DNA of 64,000 nucleotides from Bacillus methanolicus MGA3 (GCF_000724485.1 NZ_CP007739.1:2650843-2714842), one strand, 5' to 3'. Positions 1 through 11,128 are shown, counted from the first letter of the stretch. Program-made: numbers and translations. The notes: generated from the sequence alone by a model not told the origin.

Positions 1-1093
1 TCACAACATCATATTTCTCATAATCTTCGAAAAGAATAATAAATCCAACTTCCTGTGCATCAAACGAATTAATGATCTGCTCAGACATATATGTCATCAT
101 TTCAGTCAGCCGTAGGTTTGAATTAAGCCGTTTCGATGTTTCATTAATCAATTGAAGGTCGGCGATTAATTTTCTTGATTGCTGGTACAGCTGCGCATTT
201 TCAAGTGCTCCGCCGGCTGTATTTGCAAGAAGGGCAATAAATTCAACTTCGTTCTTAGGAAAGACTAGAGAATCCGGCGCAATAACCTGCAAAACACCGT
301 ATACACCCTGCTTTCCTTTTAAAGGTGCATAAAGTACGGACCGTTTCTCCTGCAAAGAATCTTCAAATTGGATTGTACCAGTTACATATGCCTGCATTGC
401 AGCAATATTTTCACTATCATACTCAAGGTCTTTAATCGGCAGGTCTCCATGACTATTATTATCATGGGACAGGAGCAAATAATATGTAAAGGTTGGATAA
501 ACTTCCTGCAGGGTGTAAATGATCTCTCCTAAAACATCATCTATTTTCATTGAAGAGTGAAATTTCTCCGTCACCCGGAAAAGCTGCTTATATCTTTTTT
601 TTTCAGTCACAATTTTTGTCAGCGATTGAATTTTAATGAGAAAAATCCCGCATTGCTCGCTTAACTCTTTTAGAAATTCATCTGAAAAATGCTCGAAGCT
701 AGATGGAATGGCTTCTTTTAAGGTTAATAAACCGAAACAATTTTCTTCTCTGCAAATAAATAAGAACAAATCATCAGTTTCAAAACCCGGAAACGGAAGA
801 TGATTTCGATAAACTGAGTTTCTTTGGGCCAATTTTTCGAACTCGGAACATGAAATTTTCCGGGGAATAAACGTGTTTTTGAAATTTCTGTTCGTAGAAG
901 ACTCTACGACAAGCCTCCTACTCCATTCATTACAGCTATAGAGATTCACTTCAGCAGCATTCATTATACTTCTGATAGCACCCAGCATTTCTTCAATTAA
1001 AACATCATAGTTAAATAAGCCTTTTTCAGGATCAATTATATCAAACAATCGGCTTTTTAAATTCAGAATCATATGGCTTTCAAGCAGATCCAT
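1..1093 (-). CDS. GAF-domain sensor-like protein, YtrP-type (C-terminus beyond window edge)
   Basis: Reading leftwards from an ATG at 1091-1093 (preceded by AGGTGAT about 9 nt upstream) the frame stays open to base 1. The first residues are MDLLESHMILNLKSRLFDII. Two GAF-like stretches can be seen: one around residues 25-150, and a second around 185-330 with the typical GAF phrases SVLYAPLKGKQGVYGVLQ and ALLANTAGGALENAQLYQQ. The position beside rpsD and this architecture match B. subtilis YtrP, which has GAF domains followed by a degenerate GGDEF domain. The GGDEF part, if present, lies outside the window. Probably a cytoplasmic ligand-sensing protein; the ligand is unknown. Confidence 0.75.
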   Translation of the reverse strand, partial: MDLLESHMILNLKSRLFDIIDPEKGLFNYDVLIEEMLGAIRSIMNAAEVNLYSCNEWSRRLVVESSTNRNFKNTFIPRKISCSEFEKLAQRNSVYRNHLPFPGFETDDLFLFICREENCFGLLTLKEAIPSSFEHFSDEFLKELSEQCGIFLIKIQSLTKIVTEKKRYKQLFRVTEKFHSSMKIDDVLGEIIYTLQEVYPTFTYYLLLSHDNNSHGDLPIKDLEYDSENIAAMQAYVTGTIQFEDSLQEKRSVLYAPLKGKQGVYGVLQVIAPDSLVFPKNEVEFIALLANTAGGALENAQLYQQSRKLIADLQLINETSKRLNSNLRLTEMMTYMSEQIINSFDAQEVGFIILFEDYEKYDVV

Positions 1094-1366
1094 TCCATCA
1101 TCACCTAATTATCTCTGCAGAGTTAAAAATTTATGGCTCCGTATTCAAAATTTCTTTCCCTATAACTTTTATTGTATATATGTATAAGTAAAATGACCTA
1201 TAGAAAACTCCTTTTCTCATACAAATGTAACAACTTTATACCATTTTTTTAAATAAATTACTCTTTTTCACAAAAACTGTAATTTTTATTATATCATATC
1301 TTTTTTCATCATTTCTCATATAAGAAAAAATATTTAGTTTAACCGACGATTCATTCGAAAAAAACC

Positions 1367-1396
1367 TTGACTTTTCATTTTCAAAAAATATATAAT
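1367..1396 (+). promoter_or_regulatory. rpsD promoter (sigma-A type)
   Basis: TTGACT at 1367-1372 and a perfect TATAAT at 1391-1396 are separated by 18 bp. It lies in a very AT-rich stretch about 200 bp before the rpsD start and directly upstream of a foldable leader. The gap between 1094 and this promoter shows no other feature. Confidence 0.8.
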
Positions 1397-1402
1397 GTTC
1401 TT

Positions 1403-1595
1403 TGTGTAAAATATTGCAGCCTGTGTGAACACCTTAGTGTTTCATTTTGTTCCTCGTAAGAGACATTCTCTACGATGGTGTATTGGGTAACCCTCTGCTG
1501 CTGGGGCGAAGGTACATGAAAACAAAATGTGCACAATTGTTGTTTCACAACTGTTTTTATTTTACGTAAATAAGAACAAAAAGGAGGAGTCTTTC
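1403..1595 (+). ncRNA. rpsD 5' leader, probable S4 autoregulatory RNA
   Basis: The roughly 190-nt untranslated leader of rpsD can fold. CATTTTGTT (1443-1451) pairs over a long distance with AACAAAATG (1521-1529). This encloses a local hairpin near 1456-1475 (CGTA-AGAG with CTCT-ACG) and a GGGTAACCC element. In Bacillus, rpsD is known to be autoregulated by S4 binding to its leader. The location and foldability fit that, but I cannot confirm the exact S4-binding pseudoknot. Confidence 0.6.
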
Positions 1596-2198
1596 ATGGC
1601 TCGTTATACAGGTCCAACTTGGAAAATTTCCCGCCGTCTTGGAATTTCCCTAAGCGGTACCGGAAAAGAATTAGAAAAGCGTCCTTACCCACCTGGACAA
1701 CATGGTCCAAACCAACGCAAAAAGCTTACTGAATATGGAGTGCAATTGCAAGAAAAACAAAAACTTCGTCATATGTACGGAGTAAACGAACGCCAATTCC
1801 GTAACCTTTTTGACAAAGCCGGAAAAATGCCTGGTATTCACGGTGAAAACTTCTTGATTCTTCTTGAATCACGTTTAGACAACGTTGTTTACCGTTTAGG
1901 TTTAGCTCGTACTCGTCGTCAAGCTCGCCAACTTGTAAACCACGGACATATTTTAGTAGATGGTTCACGTGTAGACATCCCATCTTACCGTGTAACACCT
2001 GGTCAAACAATTAGCGTTCGTGAAAAATCACGCAACCTTGACATCATTAAAGAAGCAGTTGAACTAAACAACTTCGTTCCTGACTTCTTATCTTTTGACG
2101 CTGACAAATTAGAAGGAACATTCACTCGCTTGCCTGAGCGTTCTGAACTTCCTGCTGAAATTAACGAAGCTCTTATCGTTGAGTTCTACTCTCGTTAA
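1596..2198 (+). CDS. rpsD: 30S ribosomal protein S4
   Basis: A primary binding protein of 16S rRNA and an early assembly factor of the small subunit. The 200-residue protein begins [16 protein letters not shown], typical of Firmicutes S4. It carries the S4 RNA-binding domain at about residues 90-155 ([20 protein letters not shown], then [11 protein letters not shown]). The ATG at 1596 was chosen because a strong ribosome site (AAGGAGGAG, 1581-1589) precedes it; the open frame extends 23 codons further upstream, but that part lies in the leader RNA. Monocistronic: own promoter, and a terminator just after the stop. Expression is probably feedback-controlled through the leader. Confidence 0.98.
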   Translation: MARYTGPTWKISRRLGISLSGTGKELEKRPYPPGQHGPNQRKKLTEYGVQLQEKQKLRHMYGVNERQFRNLFDKAGKMPGIHGENFLILLESRLDNVVYRLGLARTRRQARQLVNHGHILVDGSRVDIPSYRVTPGQTISVREKSRNLDIIKEAVELNNFVPDFLSFDADKLEGTFTRLPERSELPAEINEALIVEFYSR

Positions 2199-2205
2199 TA
2201 GCATG

Positions 2206-2236
2206 AAAACCAGCCATGTTTGGCTGGTTTTTTTTT
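2206..2236 (+). terminator. rpsD rho-independent terminator
   Basis: AAACCAGCCA and TGGCTGGTTT pair around a short loop and run into a string of T. It starts 8 nt after the rpsD stop. Confidence 0.9.
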
Positions 2237-2310
2237 GCACTCAAGAGTTCCAAATTTGCGGGAGAAAGCAGGAAATTTGAGATTTTAAAGAAATGGTATT
2301 AAGATATATT

Positions 2311-2324
2311 CGAAAACGTTTACA
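2311..2324 (+). promoter_or_regulatory. cre-like box upstream of the aldehyde dehydrogenase
   Basis: CGAAAACGTTTACA matches the catabolite-responsive element consensus TGWAANCGNTNWCA at 13 of 14 positions. It lies about 190 bp before the aldehyde dehydrogenase start. The regulator CcpA is encoded in this same window. The rest of the 2237-2511 gap is AT-rich and shows no gene; only weak -10-like sequences (for example near 2361-2368) are visible. Confidence 0.55.
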
Positions 2325-2511
2325 ACCAATGGAGGTTTTTTACTGAATAAAATCTGAGAGCATAATAGAATTGAATTGATATTCATTTTATGAAATGGTC
2401 TTTATAAAGATACGAGATTTTATGGATCTCTCGCAGGTTTAATCCCTGTCTTAGACCACCTGGAATGCAATAACTACGTAGATTTTCAACCGAGAAGGGA
2501 GCATGCATTGT

Positions 2512-3973
2512 ATGAAGCAGTATCTGGAACTAAATAAAAGTTTTATAAATGGCGAATGGGTTGAAGGATTAAGCTCAAAATCTTGTGATATTTTAAATCC
2601 ATATGATGATTCTGTCATTACAACAGTTAATTTAGCCACAAAAGAACAAACACAGGAAGCTTTTGAAGCAGCGCAGCAAGCGCAAAAAAAAATGGGCGAA
2701 ATCTTCGGTAGAGGAAAGAAAAGCTGTCATCCGAAAAGTATTAGAGTATTTTAAAGAAAATAAAGAAGCAATTTTAGAGGCCTTGGTAGTTGAAACGGGC
2801 AGCGCGTATGTAAAAGCGGAAATGGAATATCAAGTTACGTTAGACGAATTAATAGAAGCGGAAAAAATGACAGAAGAAATTTATACGTATAGAGAAGCTC
2901 CTTCTCCTATCGAAGGAAAAACGAATCGAATTTATCGATTGCCGATTGGAGTAATTTCATCGATTGCTCCATTTAATTTCCCATTATTTATATCGATGAG
3001 AACCATCGCTCCTGCGATTGCATTAGGTAATGCGGTCGTTCATAAACCGGATTTGAAAACCGCCTTAACCGGAGGCTCGATTTTTGCGGCAGCGTTTGAA
3101 TATGCTGGATTGCCTAAAGGTGTACTTAATGTGATTTTAACGAATTCGAGAGAAATCGGAGATGAAATGTTAACAAACCCTCATGCTAAGTTGGTCAGCT
3201 TCACTGGATCCACAGAAGCAGGAAAGCGTGTAGGAGCTGTCGCTGGTGGAGCTTTAAAACGGGTGGCATTAGAATTAGGCGGAAATGGCCCATTTGTCGT
3301 GTTGAGTGATGCTGATGTAGATCGCGCAGTAGAGGCAGCGATATTCGGAAAATATTTACATCAAGGCCAAATTTGTATAATCGCGAATAGATTCATTGTT
3401 CATAAAGATTTGTATGATGAATTTGTACAGAAATTTGTGGAACGAGCAAAAGAGTTGCCATATGGCGATCCGCGGAATCGTGAAAATGTGATCGGGCCAA
3501 TCATCGATCAACGTCAGTTAGAAAAAGCATTAAAAATAATTGAAGAAGCGAAAGCGGAAGGAATTCCGTTGGCATTAGAAGGGAAACGCGTAGGTAATAT
3601 ATTAACGCCACATGTTTTTGTAGATGTGGATAATGACAGCAAGTTAGCTCAAACAGAAGTGTTCGCACCAATTGCAATCATGATTAAAGCAGAAACGGAT
3701 GAACAAGCGATTGAATTGGCGAATAGAACTGAATATGGTTTAAGTTCGGCTATATTTACATCTGATCTAGAAAAAGGAACAAAACTAGCTTTAGAGATTG
3801 ATAGCGGAATGACGCATGTAAATGACCAATCGGTTAACCTTCAATCGAGTATGCCTTTTGGAGGAACAAAAGCGAGTGGATTAGGCCGTTTTGGTAATCC
3901 ATGGATTGTAGAAGAGTTTACAGTGACAAAATGGGTATCCGTTCAACATCAATATCGCAAATTTCCGTTTTAA
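2512..3973 (+). pseudogene. aldehyde dehydrogenase family gene, frameshifted in a poly-A tract
   Basis: NAD(P)-dependent oxidation of an aldehyde would be the role; the substrate cannot be told. The protein is split over two frames. Residues to about 59 (beginning MKQYLELNKSFINGEWVEG) read in the first frame. The rest (WAKSSVEERKAV onward to 3973) reads in a second frame, and the switch falls at a run of nine A (2684-2692). Eight A would give one continuous protein of about 486 residues, normal for the family. The catalytic machinery is intact downstream: ELGG with the general-base Glu near residue 253, and GQIC with the nucleophile Cys near 287. The start at 2512 has AAGGGAG about 10 nt upstream. 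B. subtilis has no gene here, so it looks like an insertion between rpsD and tyrS. A sequencing error in the A run, phase variation or ribosomal slippage would also explain it. Confidence 0.8.
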
Positions 3974-3980
3974 GAAGATA

Positions 3981-4013
3981 AAAAGCAAGGGGATAACATC
4001 TCCTTGCTTTTAT
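3981..4013 (+). terminator. terminator after the aldehyde dehydrogenase, possibly shared with tyrS
   Basis: AAAAGCAAGGGGA and TCTCCTTGCTTTT form a hairpin with A-rich and T-rich shoulders, so it can work in both directions between the convergent genes. Confidence 0.85.
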
Positions 4014-4050
4014 TATAAAATAGTGTCACACTCCGGAAGACTTATGCTGA

Positions 4051-5605
<1,555 letters not shown>

Positions 5606-5610
5606 AAACA

Positions 5611-5639
5611 TTCTTATCATACTTTCCATGTAATGTCAA
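5611..5639 (-). promoter_or_regulatory. tyrS leader promoter
   Basis: On the minus strand TTGACA (5639-5634) is followed after 17 bp by TAAGAA (5616-5611), with an extended TG one base before the -10. Confidence 0.6.
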
Positions 5640-5673
5640 TCACATACATGAAATTTCAGAAAAATGTTGAATC

Positions 5674-5705
5674 TTGTCATCTTAGAAACTTTGATATGCT
5701 ATAAT
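5674..5705 (+). promoter_or_regulatory. promoter of the penicillin-binding protein gene
   Basis: A perfect TATAAT at 5700-5705 is preceded by TGC, an extended -10. The best -35 is TTGTCA at 5674-5679 with a long 20-bp spacer, so the extended -10 probably carries the promoter. Confidence 0.5.
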
Positions 5706-5732
5706 GTATGTGGTTTTAGGGGGGCTGATCAT

Positions 5733-8627
5733 ATGAGCAATAATCATATTTGGAAGGAACGATTGAGGTCATGGCTCAACCTTTTTACAAATAAAAAAAC
5801 GATTAAAGGAGCACGAATCACTTATCATGTTATATGGAATTTATTTCTTATTTTTTTAATTGTGATTGTGCTTGGAAGTGCATTTGCCGGCGGAGTCGGT
5901 GCCGGTTATTTCGCTTCCCTTGTAAAAGATGAGCCTATACGTTCTTATAAGAATTTGAAAAAAGAGATATATAACTACGAGGAAACTTCGAAGCTGTATT
6001 TTGCCAACAATGTTTATTTAGGCAAGCTGCGGAGTGATCTTGATCGCGAAGAAGTAAAACTTGACCAGGTTTCAGAATATTTAATTGATGCGCTCATTGC
6101 AACAGAAGACGAATATTTTTATAAACATGACGGTGTGGTTCCAAAAGCAATCTTTCGCGCAATTTTGCAGGAAGTGACAAATTCATCTGCCCAAACAGGC
6201 GGAAGCACATTGACACAACAGTTAATAAAAAATCAGATTTTAACAAATGAAATTTCCTTTGAACGAAAAGCAAAAGAAATATTATTGGCTCTCCGGTTAG
6301 AAAAATTTTTTAAAAAAGATGAAATTTTAGAAGCCTACTTAAATGTTGCAACATTCGGCCGCAATTCTTCAGGAAGGAATATTGCCGGCGCACAAGCAGC
6401 GGCCAAAGGTATTTTCGGTGTGAATGCAAAAGATTTAAACCTGCCCCAAGCTGCTTTTATTGCAGGACTTCCCCAGAGCCCGTTTGCATACACTCCTTTT
6501 ACGAATAAAGGGGAGATAAAAGAAAACCTTGAACCTGGCTTAAAAAGAATGAAAACGGTTTTAAAAAGGATGTATGAGAGCGGGAAAATCAATCAGAAAC
6601 AGTACAAAGAAGCCCTTGCCTATGATATTACGAAAGATTTTGCACCATATATTCCTAGCCCGCAGGAACAATATCCTTGGTTGACGTTTGAAATTGAAAA
6701 GAGGGCCAAAGAAATTTTAGGAAAAATTTTAGCAAAAAAAGACGGATATGAAGAACAGGATCTTGAATCCAATCAACAATTACAGGAAGAATATATGGCT
6801 CTTGCCGACAGGAATCTCCGTCAAAACGGATATGAGATTCATACGACAATTGATAAAAAAATCTATGACGCAATGCAAAAAGTAAAAGATCATTACCCTT
6901 ATTACGGCCCTGATAAACCTCAAGAAATAACCGATCCTGAAACAGGCGAAAAAAAGACAATCATGGAGCCTGTAGAAGTCGGAGCAATTCTGATTGAAAA
7001 CAAAACTGGCAAAATCATCAGTTTTGTCGGCGGCCGCGATTATAAACGGGAAAAATTAAATCATGCAACAAGTGCTGTCCGCCAAAATGGATCAACAATG
7101 AAACCTCTGCTCGTTTATGCACCTGCCTTTGAGCTTGGAAAAGCAGCTCCAGGTACGATTTTGCCTGACGTTCCTTTATATCTTAATCCAAGCTTGAACC
7201 GCCCATGGCCAACGAACTACGACAAACGATACAACGGCTTAGTTCCAGCAAGATACGCTCTAGCAAAGTCATTTAACGTTCCTGCAGTTAAATTGTACAA
7301 AGATATTATCGGGTATAGGCCTGCTGAGTATTTAAAAAAGATGGGCTTTACATCGCTTGTTGAGCCGGATTTTACAAACTTGGCAACAGCAATCGGATCA
7401 TTGGAGAACGGAGTAACAGTTGAAGAAAATACAAATGCTTTTGGGACATTTGCAAATGGCGGGAAGTTCATTGATGCCTATTTAATTGATAAAATTACTG
7501 ATAAAAACGGAAAAGTCATTTATCAGCATGAAGTGAAGCCGGTAGAAGTTTTCAGCCCCCAAACGGCTTATTTAACTCTTGATATGATGAGAGACGTTAT
7601 TAAGAGAGGTACTGCAGCCTCCTTGAACAGCAGATTGAAATTCAGATCAGATTGGGCAGGAAAGACTGGAACAGGAAATCAATTCTATGATTCCTGGTTT
7701 GTCGCAACCAATCCAAACGTAACTTTTGGAATCTGGACCGGTTATGATACGCCTAAATCATTAAATACCCCCGGTTTAAGTTACAGCTTACGCAACTTAT
7801 ATTTATGGGCTGACCTGATAAATGCTGCTTATGATATAAATCCTAAGCTTGTGGACCCCGATGAACAATTCAAGATGCCAGGCGGTATTGTAAGGCGGTC
7901 ATTCTGTGCAACATCTGGTTTATTGCCTTCCAATGCTTGTGTAAGAGCAGGCCTCGTGGAAACAGATTTATTTAATGCCAAATTTGTGCCGACAAAAGTT
8001 GATGATAGTTTAATAGAAGGGAAGTTTGTCCGTGTAGGTGATAAAAAATATTTAGCTTTGGATTCAACACCGGCAGAATTTGCAGAGTCAGGATTAATTC
8101 TGAATCCTGATTACATTGAAAAAATATTCGGCATTAAAGCTAATCCCCAACAGCTTATTCCAAAGAATGGCCGTTGGTCAAAAATTTTAGTTCCTGAGAA
8201 TAAGCTTGCAGAAAACGGCCGAAAACCGGGAGCTTTAAATATAAAAAGTTCGGGTAATTTGATTATCTGGCCAATGCATCCGGATTACGATGTCATCGGC
8301 TATCGTGTTTATAAAAATGGAGCAAAAGTTTCAAGCATAAAAGCCGGCTCCTCTTTATCCTTTAACGCAACTGAAGGAAGCTATTATGTAACTGCAGTCG
8401 ATATAGCTGGAAATGAATCTCCTCCTTCTAACATGATTGTAATCGAAAAAAAAACTGATCCAAAACCTGAAATTCCTCCTGCAGGAAAAGGTCTCGGTAA
8501 AGGAAATGGCGGACCATCCGGTGGAAAAGGCCAAATCCCTCCTCGAAATGGAAATAACAACGGAAGCGGCGGCAGCACCGGGGAACCGCCTTCAGTTGAA
8601 AATGGAAATACCGTAAATGGTCAATAG
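5733..8627 (+). CDS. class A penicillin-binding protein (bifunctional glycosyltransferase/transpeptidase)
   Basis: Polymerises lipid II and cross-links peptidoglycan at the outer membrane face. From the N-terminus: cytoplasmic basic tail, one membrane segment (about 34-62), glycosyltransferase GT51 domain (about 75-270; catalytic Glu in ATEDEYFYKHDG near 123-134, then GGSTLTQQL), and the transpeptidase domain with STMK at 454-457, SFN at 513-515 and KTG at 644-646. A C-terminal fibronectin-type-III-like segment (about 850-910) and a Gly/Pro/Asn-rich tail follow. The 964 residues are typical of PonA-like proteins. The ATG at 5733 was chosen for the G-rich ribosome site at 5718-5725; the open frame extends 23 codons upstream. 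No B. subtilis gene sits at this place between tyrS and acsA, so I give no symbol. Confidence 0.93.
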   Translation: MSNNHIWKERLRSWLNLFTNKKTIKGARITYHVIWNLFLIFLIVIVLGSAFAGGVGAGYFASLVKDEPIRSYKNLKKEIYNYEETSKLYFANNVYLGKLRSDLDREEVKLDQVSEYLIDALIATEDEYFYKHDGVVPKAIFRAILQEVTNSSAQTGGSTLTQQLIKNQILTNEISFERKAKEILLALRLEKFFKKDEILEAYLNVATFGRNSSGRNIAGAQAAAKGIFGVNAKDLNLPQAAFIAGLPQSPFAYTPFTNKGEIKENLEPGLKRMKTVLKRMYESGKINQKQYKEALAYDITKDFAPYIPSPQEQYPWLTFEIEKRAKEILGKILAKKDGYEEQDLESNQQLQEEYMALADRNLRQNGYEIHTTIDKKIYDAMQKVKDHYPYYGPDKPQEITDPETGEKKTIMEPVEVGAILIENKTGKIISFVGGRDYKREKLNHATSAVRQNGSTMKPLLVYAPAFELGKAAPGTILPDVPLYLNPSLNRPWPTNYDKRYNGLVPARYALAKSFNVPAVKLYKDIIGYRPAEYLKKMGFTSLVEPDFTNLATAIGSLENGVTVEENTNAFGTFANGGKFIDAYLIDKITDKNGKVIYQHEVKPVEVFSPQTAYLTLDMMRDVIKRGTAASLNSRLKFRSDWAGKTGTGNQFYDSWFVATNPNVTFGIWTGYDTPKSLNTPGLSYSLRNLYLWADLINAAYDINPKLVDPDEQFKMPGGIVRRSFCATSGLLPSNACVRAGLVETDLFNAKFVPTKVDDSLIEGKFVRVGDKKYLALDSTPAEFAESGLILNPDYIEKIFGIKANPQQLIPKNGRWSKILVPENKLAENGRKPGALNIKSSGNLIIWPMHPDYDVIGYRVYKNGAKVSSIKAGSSLSFNATEGSYYVTAVDIAGNESPPSNMIVIEKKTDPKPEIPPAGKGLGKGNGGPSGGKGQIPPRNGNNNGSGGSTGEPPSVENGNTVNGQ

Positions 8628-8634
8628 AATATAA

Positions 8635-8670
8635 AAAAAGGCTGATTCAAACAAATGAATCAGCCTTTTT
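8635..8670. terminator. bidirectional terminator between the PBP gene and acsA
   Basis: AAAAAGGCTGATTCA and TGAATCAGCCTTTTT form a 15-bp stem around a six-base loop. The A and T shoulders allow termination of both convergent genes. Confidence 0.92.
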
Positions 8671-8679
8671 GCTTTTAAA

Positions 8680-10398
8680 TTAATCTTCCATTGTAGAAAG
8701 ATCTCCTGTTGGCAAGTTGAGCTCCCATGCTTTGAGAACACGGCGCATGATTTTTCCGCTACGGGTCTTTGGAAGCTTATCACGAAATTCAATTTCTCTT
8801 GGAGCAGCGTGTGCAGCCAGACCTTTTTTAACAAATTGGCGGATATCCTCTTTCAGTTCTTCAGTGGCTTCATATCCATCCCGTAAGGCAATGAATGCCT
8901 TAATAATTTCACCTCGAACAGGATCCGGTTTACCAATTACCCCTGCTTCGGCAACAGCCGGATGTTCAATAAGCTTGCTTTCCACTTCAAATGGACCAAC
9001 ACGCTCACCAGATGTCATAATGACATCGTCGACCCGGCCCTGGAACCAGAAATAACCGTCTTCATCCATATAAGCAGAGTCACCGGAAATATACCAATCT
9101 CCCGGTAAAAAGTAAGATTCATATTTTTGCGGATTATTCCAAATGGCATGCATCATTGAAGGCCAGCCTTTTTTAATCGCCAGATTTCCCATCCGATATG
9201 GCGGCAATTCGTTACCCTGATCATCAACAATCGCAGCTTTTACACCTGGAATTGGTTTACCCATTGATCCCGGTTTAATATCCATGCATGGATAATTACA
9301 AATAAGATGGGCGCCAGTTTCTGTCATCCACCATGTATCATGAATGCGAATGTTAAATACTTTCATCCCCCATCTTATCACTTCTGGATTAAGCGGCTCG
9401 CCAACGCTTAGAATGTGGCGGAGGCTGCTCAAGTCGAACTTTTTAACGATTTCATCGCCTGCACCCATCAACATTCTAAATGCAGTCGGTGCACTGTACC
9501 AGACAGTAACTCCAAATTCTTCAATCATTTTGTACCACGTTTCAGGGTTAAAACGCCCGCCAATAATCACATTAGATGTACCTGTAAGCCATGGACCGAA
9601 TATACCGTATGAAGTTCCTGTTACCCAGCCAGGGTCAGCTGTACACCAATAAACATCCTCCTCTTTTAGATCAAGCACCCACTTTGCAGTTTGATAATGC
9701 TGGATCATTGCATTATGGACATGCAACACGCCTTTTGGCTTCCCGGTTGAACCTGAAGTATAATGAAGAATCAGCCCATCTGTCCGATCAACCCATTCAA
9801 TATCCAATTGTTTGCTTGCTTCGGCCAGCCTTTTGTTAAAATCAATATACGGCCCCTGCTCTTCAATATTATTGCCGACAAGGAAAATAGTTTTTAATTC
9901 TGGAAGTTCTTTCACAGGAACTCTTTCTAGAAGTTCAGGAGTTGTCACAAGAACTTTAGCTCCGCTGTCTTCAAGACGGTCGCGGACTGCACCTTCCATG
10001 AAAGCTTCAAACAGCGGTCCGACAATAGCTCCAATTTTAATAGCTCCTAGGATTGCAAAATATAGTTCAGGAGAACGAGGCATAAAAATAAACACCCTGT
10101 CGCCTTTTTCAACATTGCCATAAGTTTTAAGGATGTTGCCTGCTTTATTTGAGTATTCTTTCATTTCTTTAAACGTATATTTCTCATTGCGGGAACCATC
10201 CCGGTAATAAAGAGCAATCTTATTTTTCCTAAAAGATTCTGCATGGCGGTCTATCGCTTCATAAGCCATATTCACCCGACCGGTTTCATACCATGTAAAA
10301 TGTTTTTCAGTTTCCTTCCAATCAAACCGATCATACATTTCCTCATAATTTTCTAAATTATGGGTCCCTTTTGTCGCTGGCAGCGTTTCGACTTTCAT
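8680..10398 (-). CDS. acsA: acetyl-CoA synthetase
   Basis: Activates acetate with ATP and CoA to acetyl-CoA through an acetyl-adenylate. This 572-residue ANL-family enzyme shows the phosphate-binding signature LHYTSGSTGKPKGVLH at about 210-225 and the A8/A10 motifs near the end. The lysine in PKTRSGKIMRR is residue 549, the known acetylation target of AcuA in B. subtilis AcsA. The start at 10398 has an AGGGGGA ribosome site. It is divergent from acuABC, which encodes its acetylation/deacetylation control, with a small IDEAL gene between them. Confidence 0.97.
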   Translation of the reverse strand: MKVETLPATKGTHNLENYEEMYDRFDWKETEKHFTWYETGRVNMAYEAIDRHAESFRKNKIALYYRDGSRNEKYTFKEMKEYSNKAGNILKTYGNVEKGDRVFIFMPRSPELYFAILGAIKIGAIVGPLFEAFMEGAVRDRLEDSGAKVLVTTPELLERVPVKELPELKTIFLVGNNIEEQGPYIDFNKRLAEASKQLDIEWVDRTDGLILHYTSGSTGKPKGVLHVHNAMIQHYQTAKWVLDLKEEDVYWCTADPGWVTGTSYGIFGPWLTGTSNVIIGGRFNPETWYKMIEEFGVTVWYSAPTAFRMLMGAGDEIVKKFDLSSLRHILSVGEPLNPEVIRWGMKVFNIRIHDTWWMTETGAHLICNYPCMDIKPGSMGKPIPGVKAAIVDDQGNELPPYRMGNLAIKKGWPSMMHAIWNNPQKYESYFLPGDWYISGDSAYMDEDGYFWFQGRVDDVIMTSGERVGPFEVESKLIEHPAVAEAGVIGKPDPVRGEIIKAFIALRDGYEATEELKEDIRQFVKKGLAAHAAPREIEFRDKLPKTRSGKIMRRVLKAWELNLPTGDLSTMED

Positions 10399-10695
10399 GC
10401 CATATCCCCCTTTTTAGTTAGTTTGTCCTTATTATAATTATAACTTTTTTTCTCAATTTTTAAAATATTCTTTTCCTATTTAATTGAAAAACTTTTACGA
10501 AATATTGTTGGAAATACTATTACAGATTTCAAGGTTTGGGGAGAAGTGGAATAAAAATCATTACTGGCAATAAATAAAGAAAAATCCAATCATTCGACGA
10601 TGGGTACATTTCCACCAATGATACAATAGTAAAATAATTTTATATTATTTCAATTATGCCAAATTAATATACTCTAATTGACATTTAAAAATAAA
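10399..10695. other. AT-rich gap upstream of acsA
   Basis: No gene or RNA is recognisable. On the minus strand a TATAAT lies at about 10436-10431 and a TTGAGA at 10456-10451, but only 14 bp separate them, so the acsA promoter is not firmly placed. I found no good cre match here. Confidence 0.4.
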
Positions 10696-10735
10696 TAAAA
10701 AAAGGAAGAAGTGATTTACATCTTCCCCTTTTATT
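10696..10735 (-). terminator. probable terminator of the IDEAL-domain gene
   Basis: On the minus strand, AAAAGGGGAAGATG and CACTTCTTCCTTTT pair imperfectly and end in a T-run. Located about 45 nt after the stop of the small gene. Confidence 0.5.
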
Positions 10736-10779
10736 AATTCTTTTTATGTCAAAATCATCTCGATAAACATACAACCGTT

Positions 10780-10980
10780 TTAAGAAATATTCTTTAATTC
10801 CTCTGTTAATCGTAAGAATTCTTCCTTGTTTTTATTTCGTAATGATTCGTCGATTTTATTTTTAATTTGCTTTTTCCGGAAATTATGGAGAGCCTTGTCA
10901 AGCACCATTTCAGCAAATAGAGAATCCAGGATTTTACCTTCCGATTGTTGTGGAGCATTAAGAAAATACTTTTTTTCCAT
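10780..10980 (-). CDS. small IDEAL-domain protein
   Basis: A 66-residue, charged, mostly helical protein. The C-terminal half has the IDEAL-domain phrase KIDESLRNKNKEEFLRLTEEL (residues about 41-61), a short domain common in Bacillus proteins such as YpiB. The function is not known from the sequence; IDEAL segments are thought to mediate protein contacts. AAGGAG lies about 10 nt before the ATG. The gene stands alone in the acsA-acuA divergent region, on the acsA strand. Confidence 0.8.
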   Translation of the reverse strand: MEKKYFLNAPQQSEGKILDSLFAEMVLDKALHNFRKKQIKNKIDESLRNKNKEEFLRLTEELKNIS

Positions 10981-11128
10981 TAGATCTCAACTCCTTAACT
11001 CCTTTTTTTTATTATAATATTAATTTTCTTAGTTTTCATTAGTTTTTAAATATTTTTGAGTTTGTTTTTTTTAGGAATAAGGCTATAATATCCCAATAAC
11101 ACCCAAGACCCTATTTCAGAAAATTTTG

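Noticed and set aside
2663..3973. Separate start for the second aldehyde dehydrogenase frame
   Set aside because: The ATG at 2663 lies upstream of the frameshift in the wrong frame for the conserved N-terminus, so it encodes no family sequence before residue 10.
10399..10695. cre box for acsA
   Set aside because: No stretch matches the consensus with a central CG and both arms.
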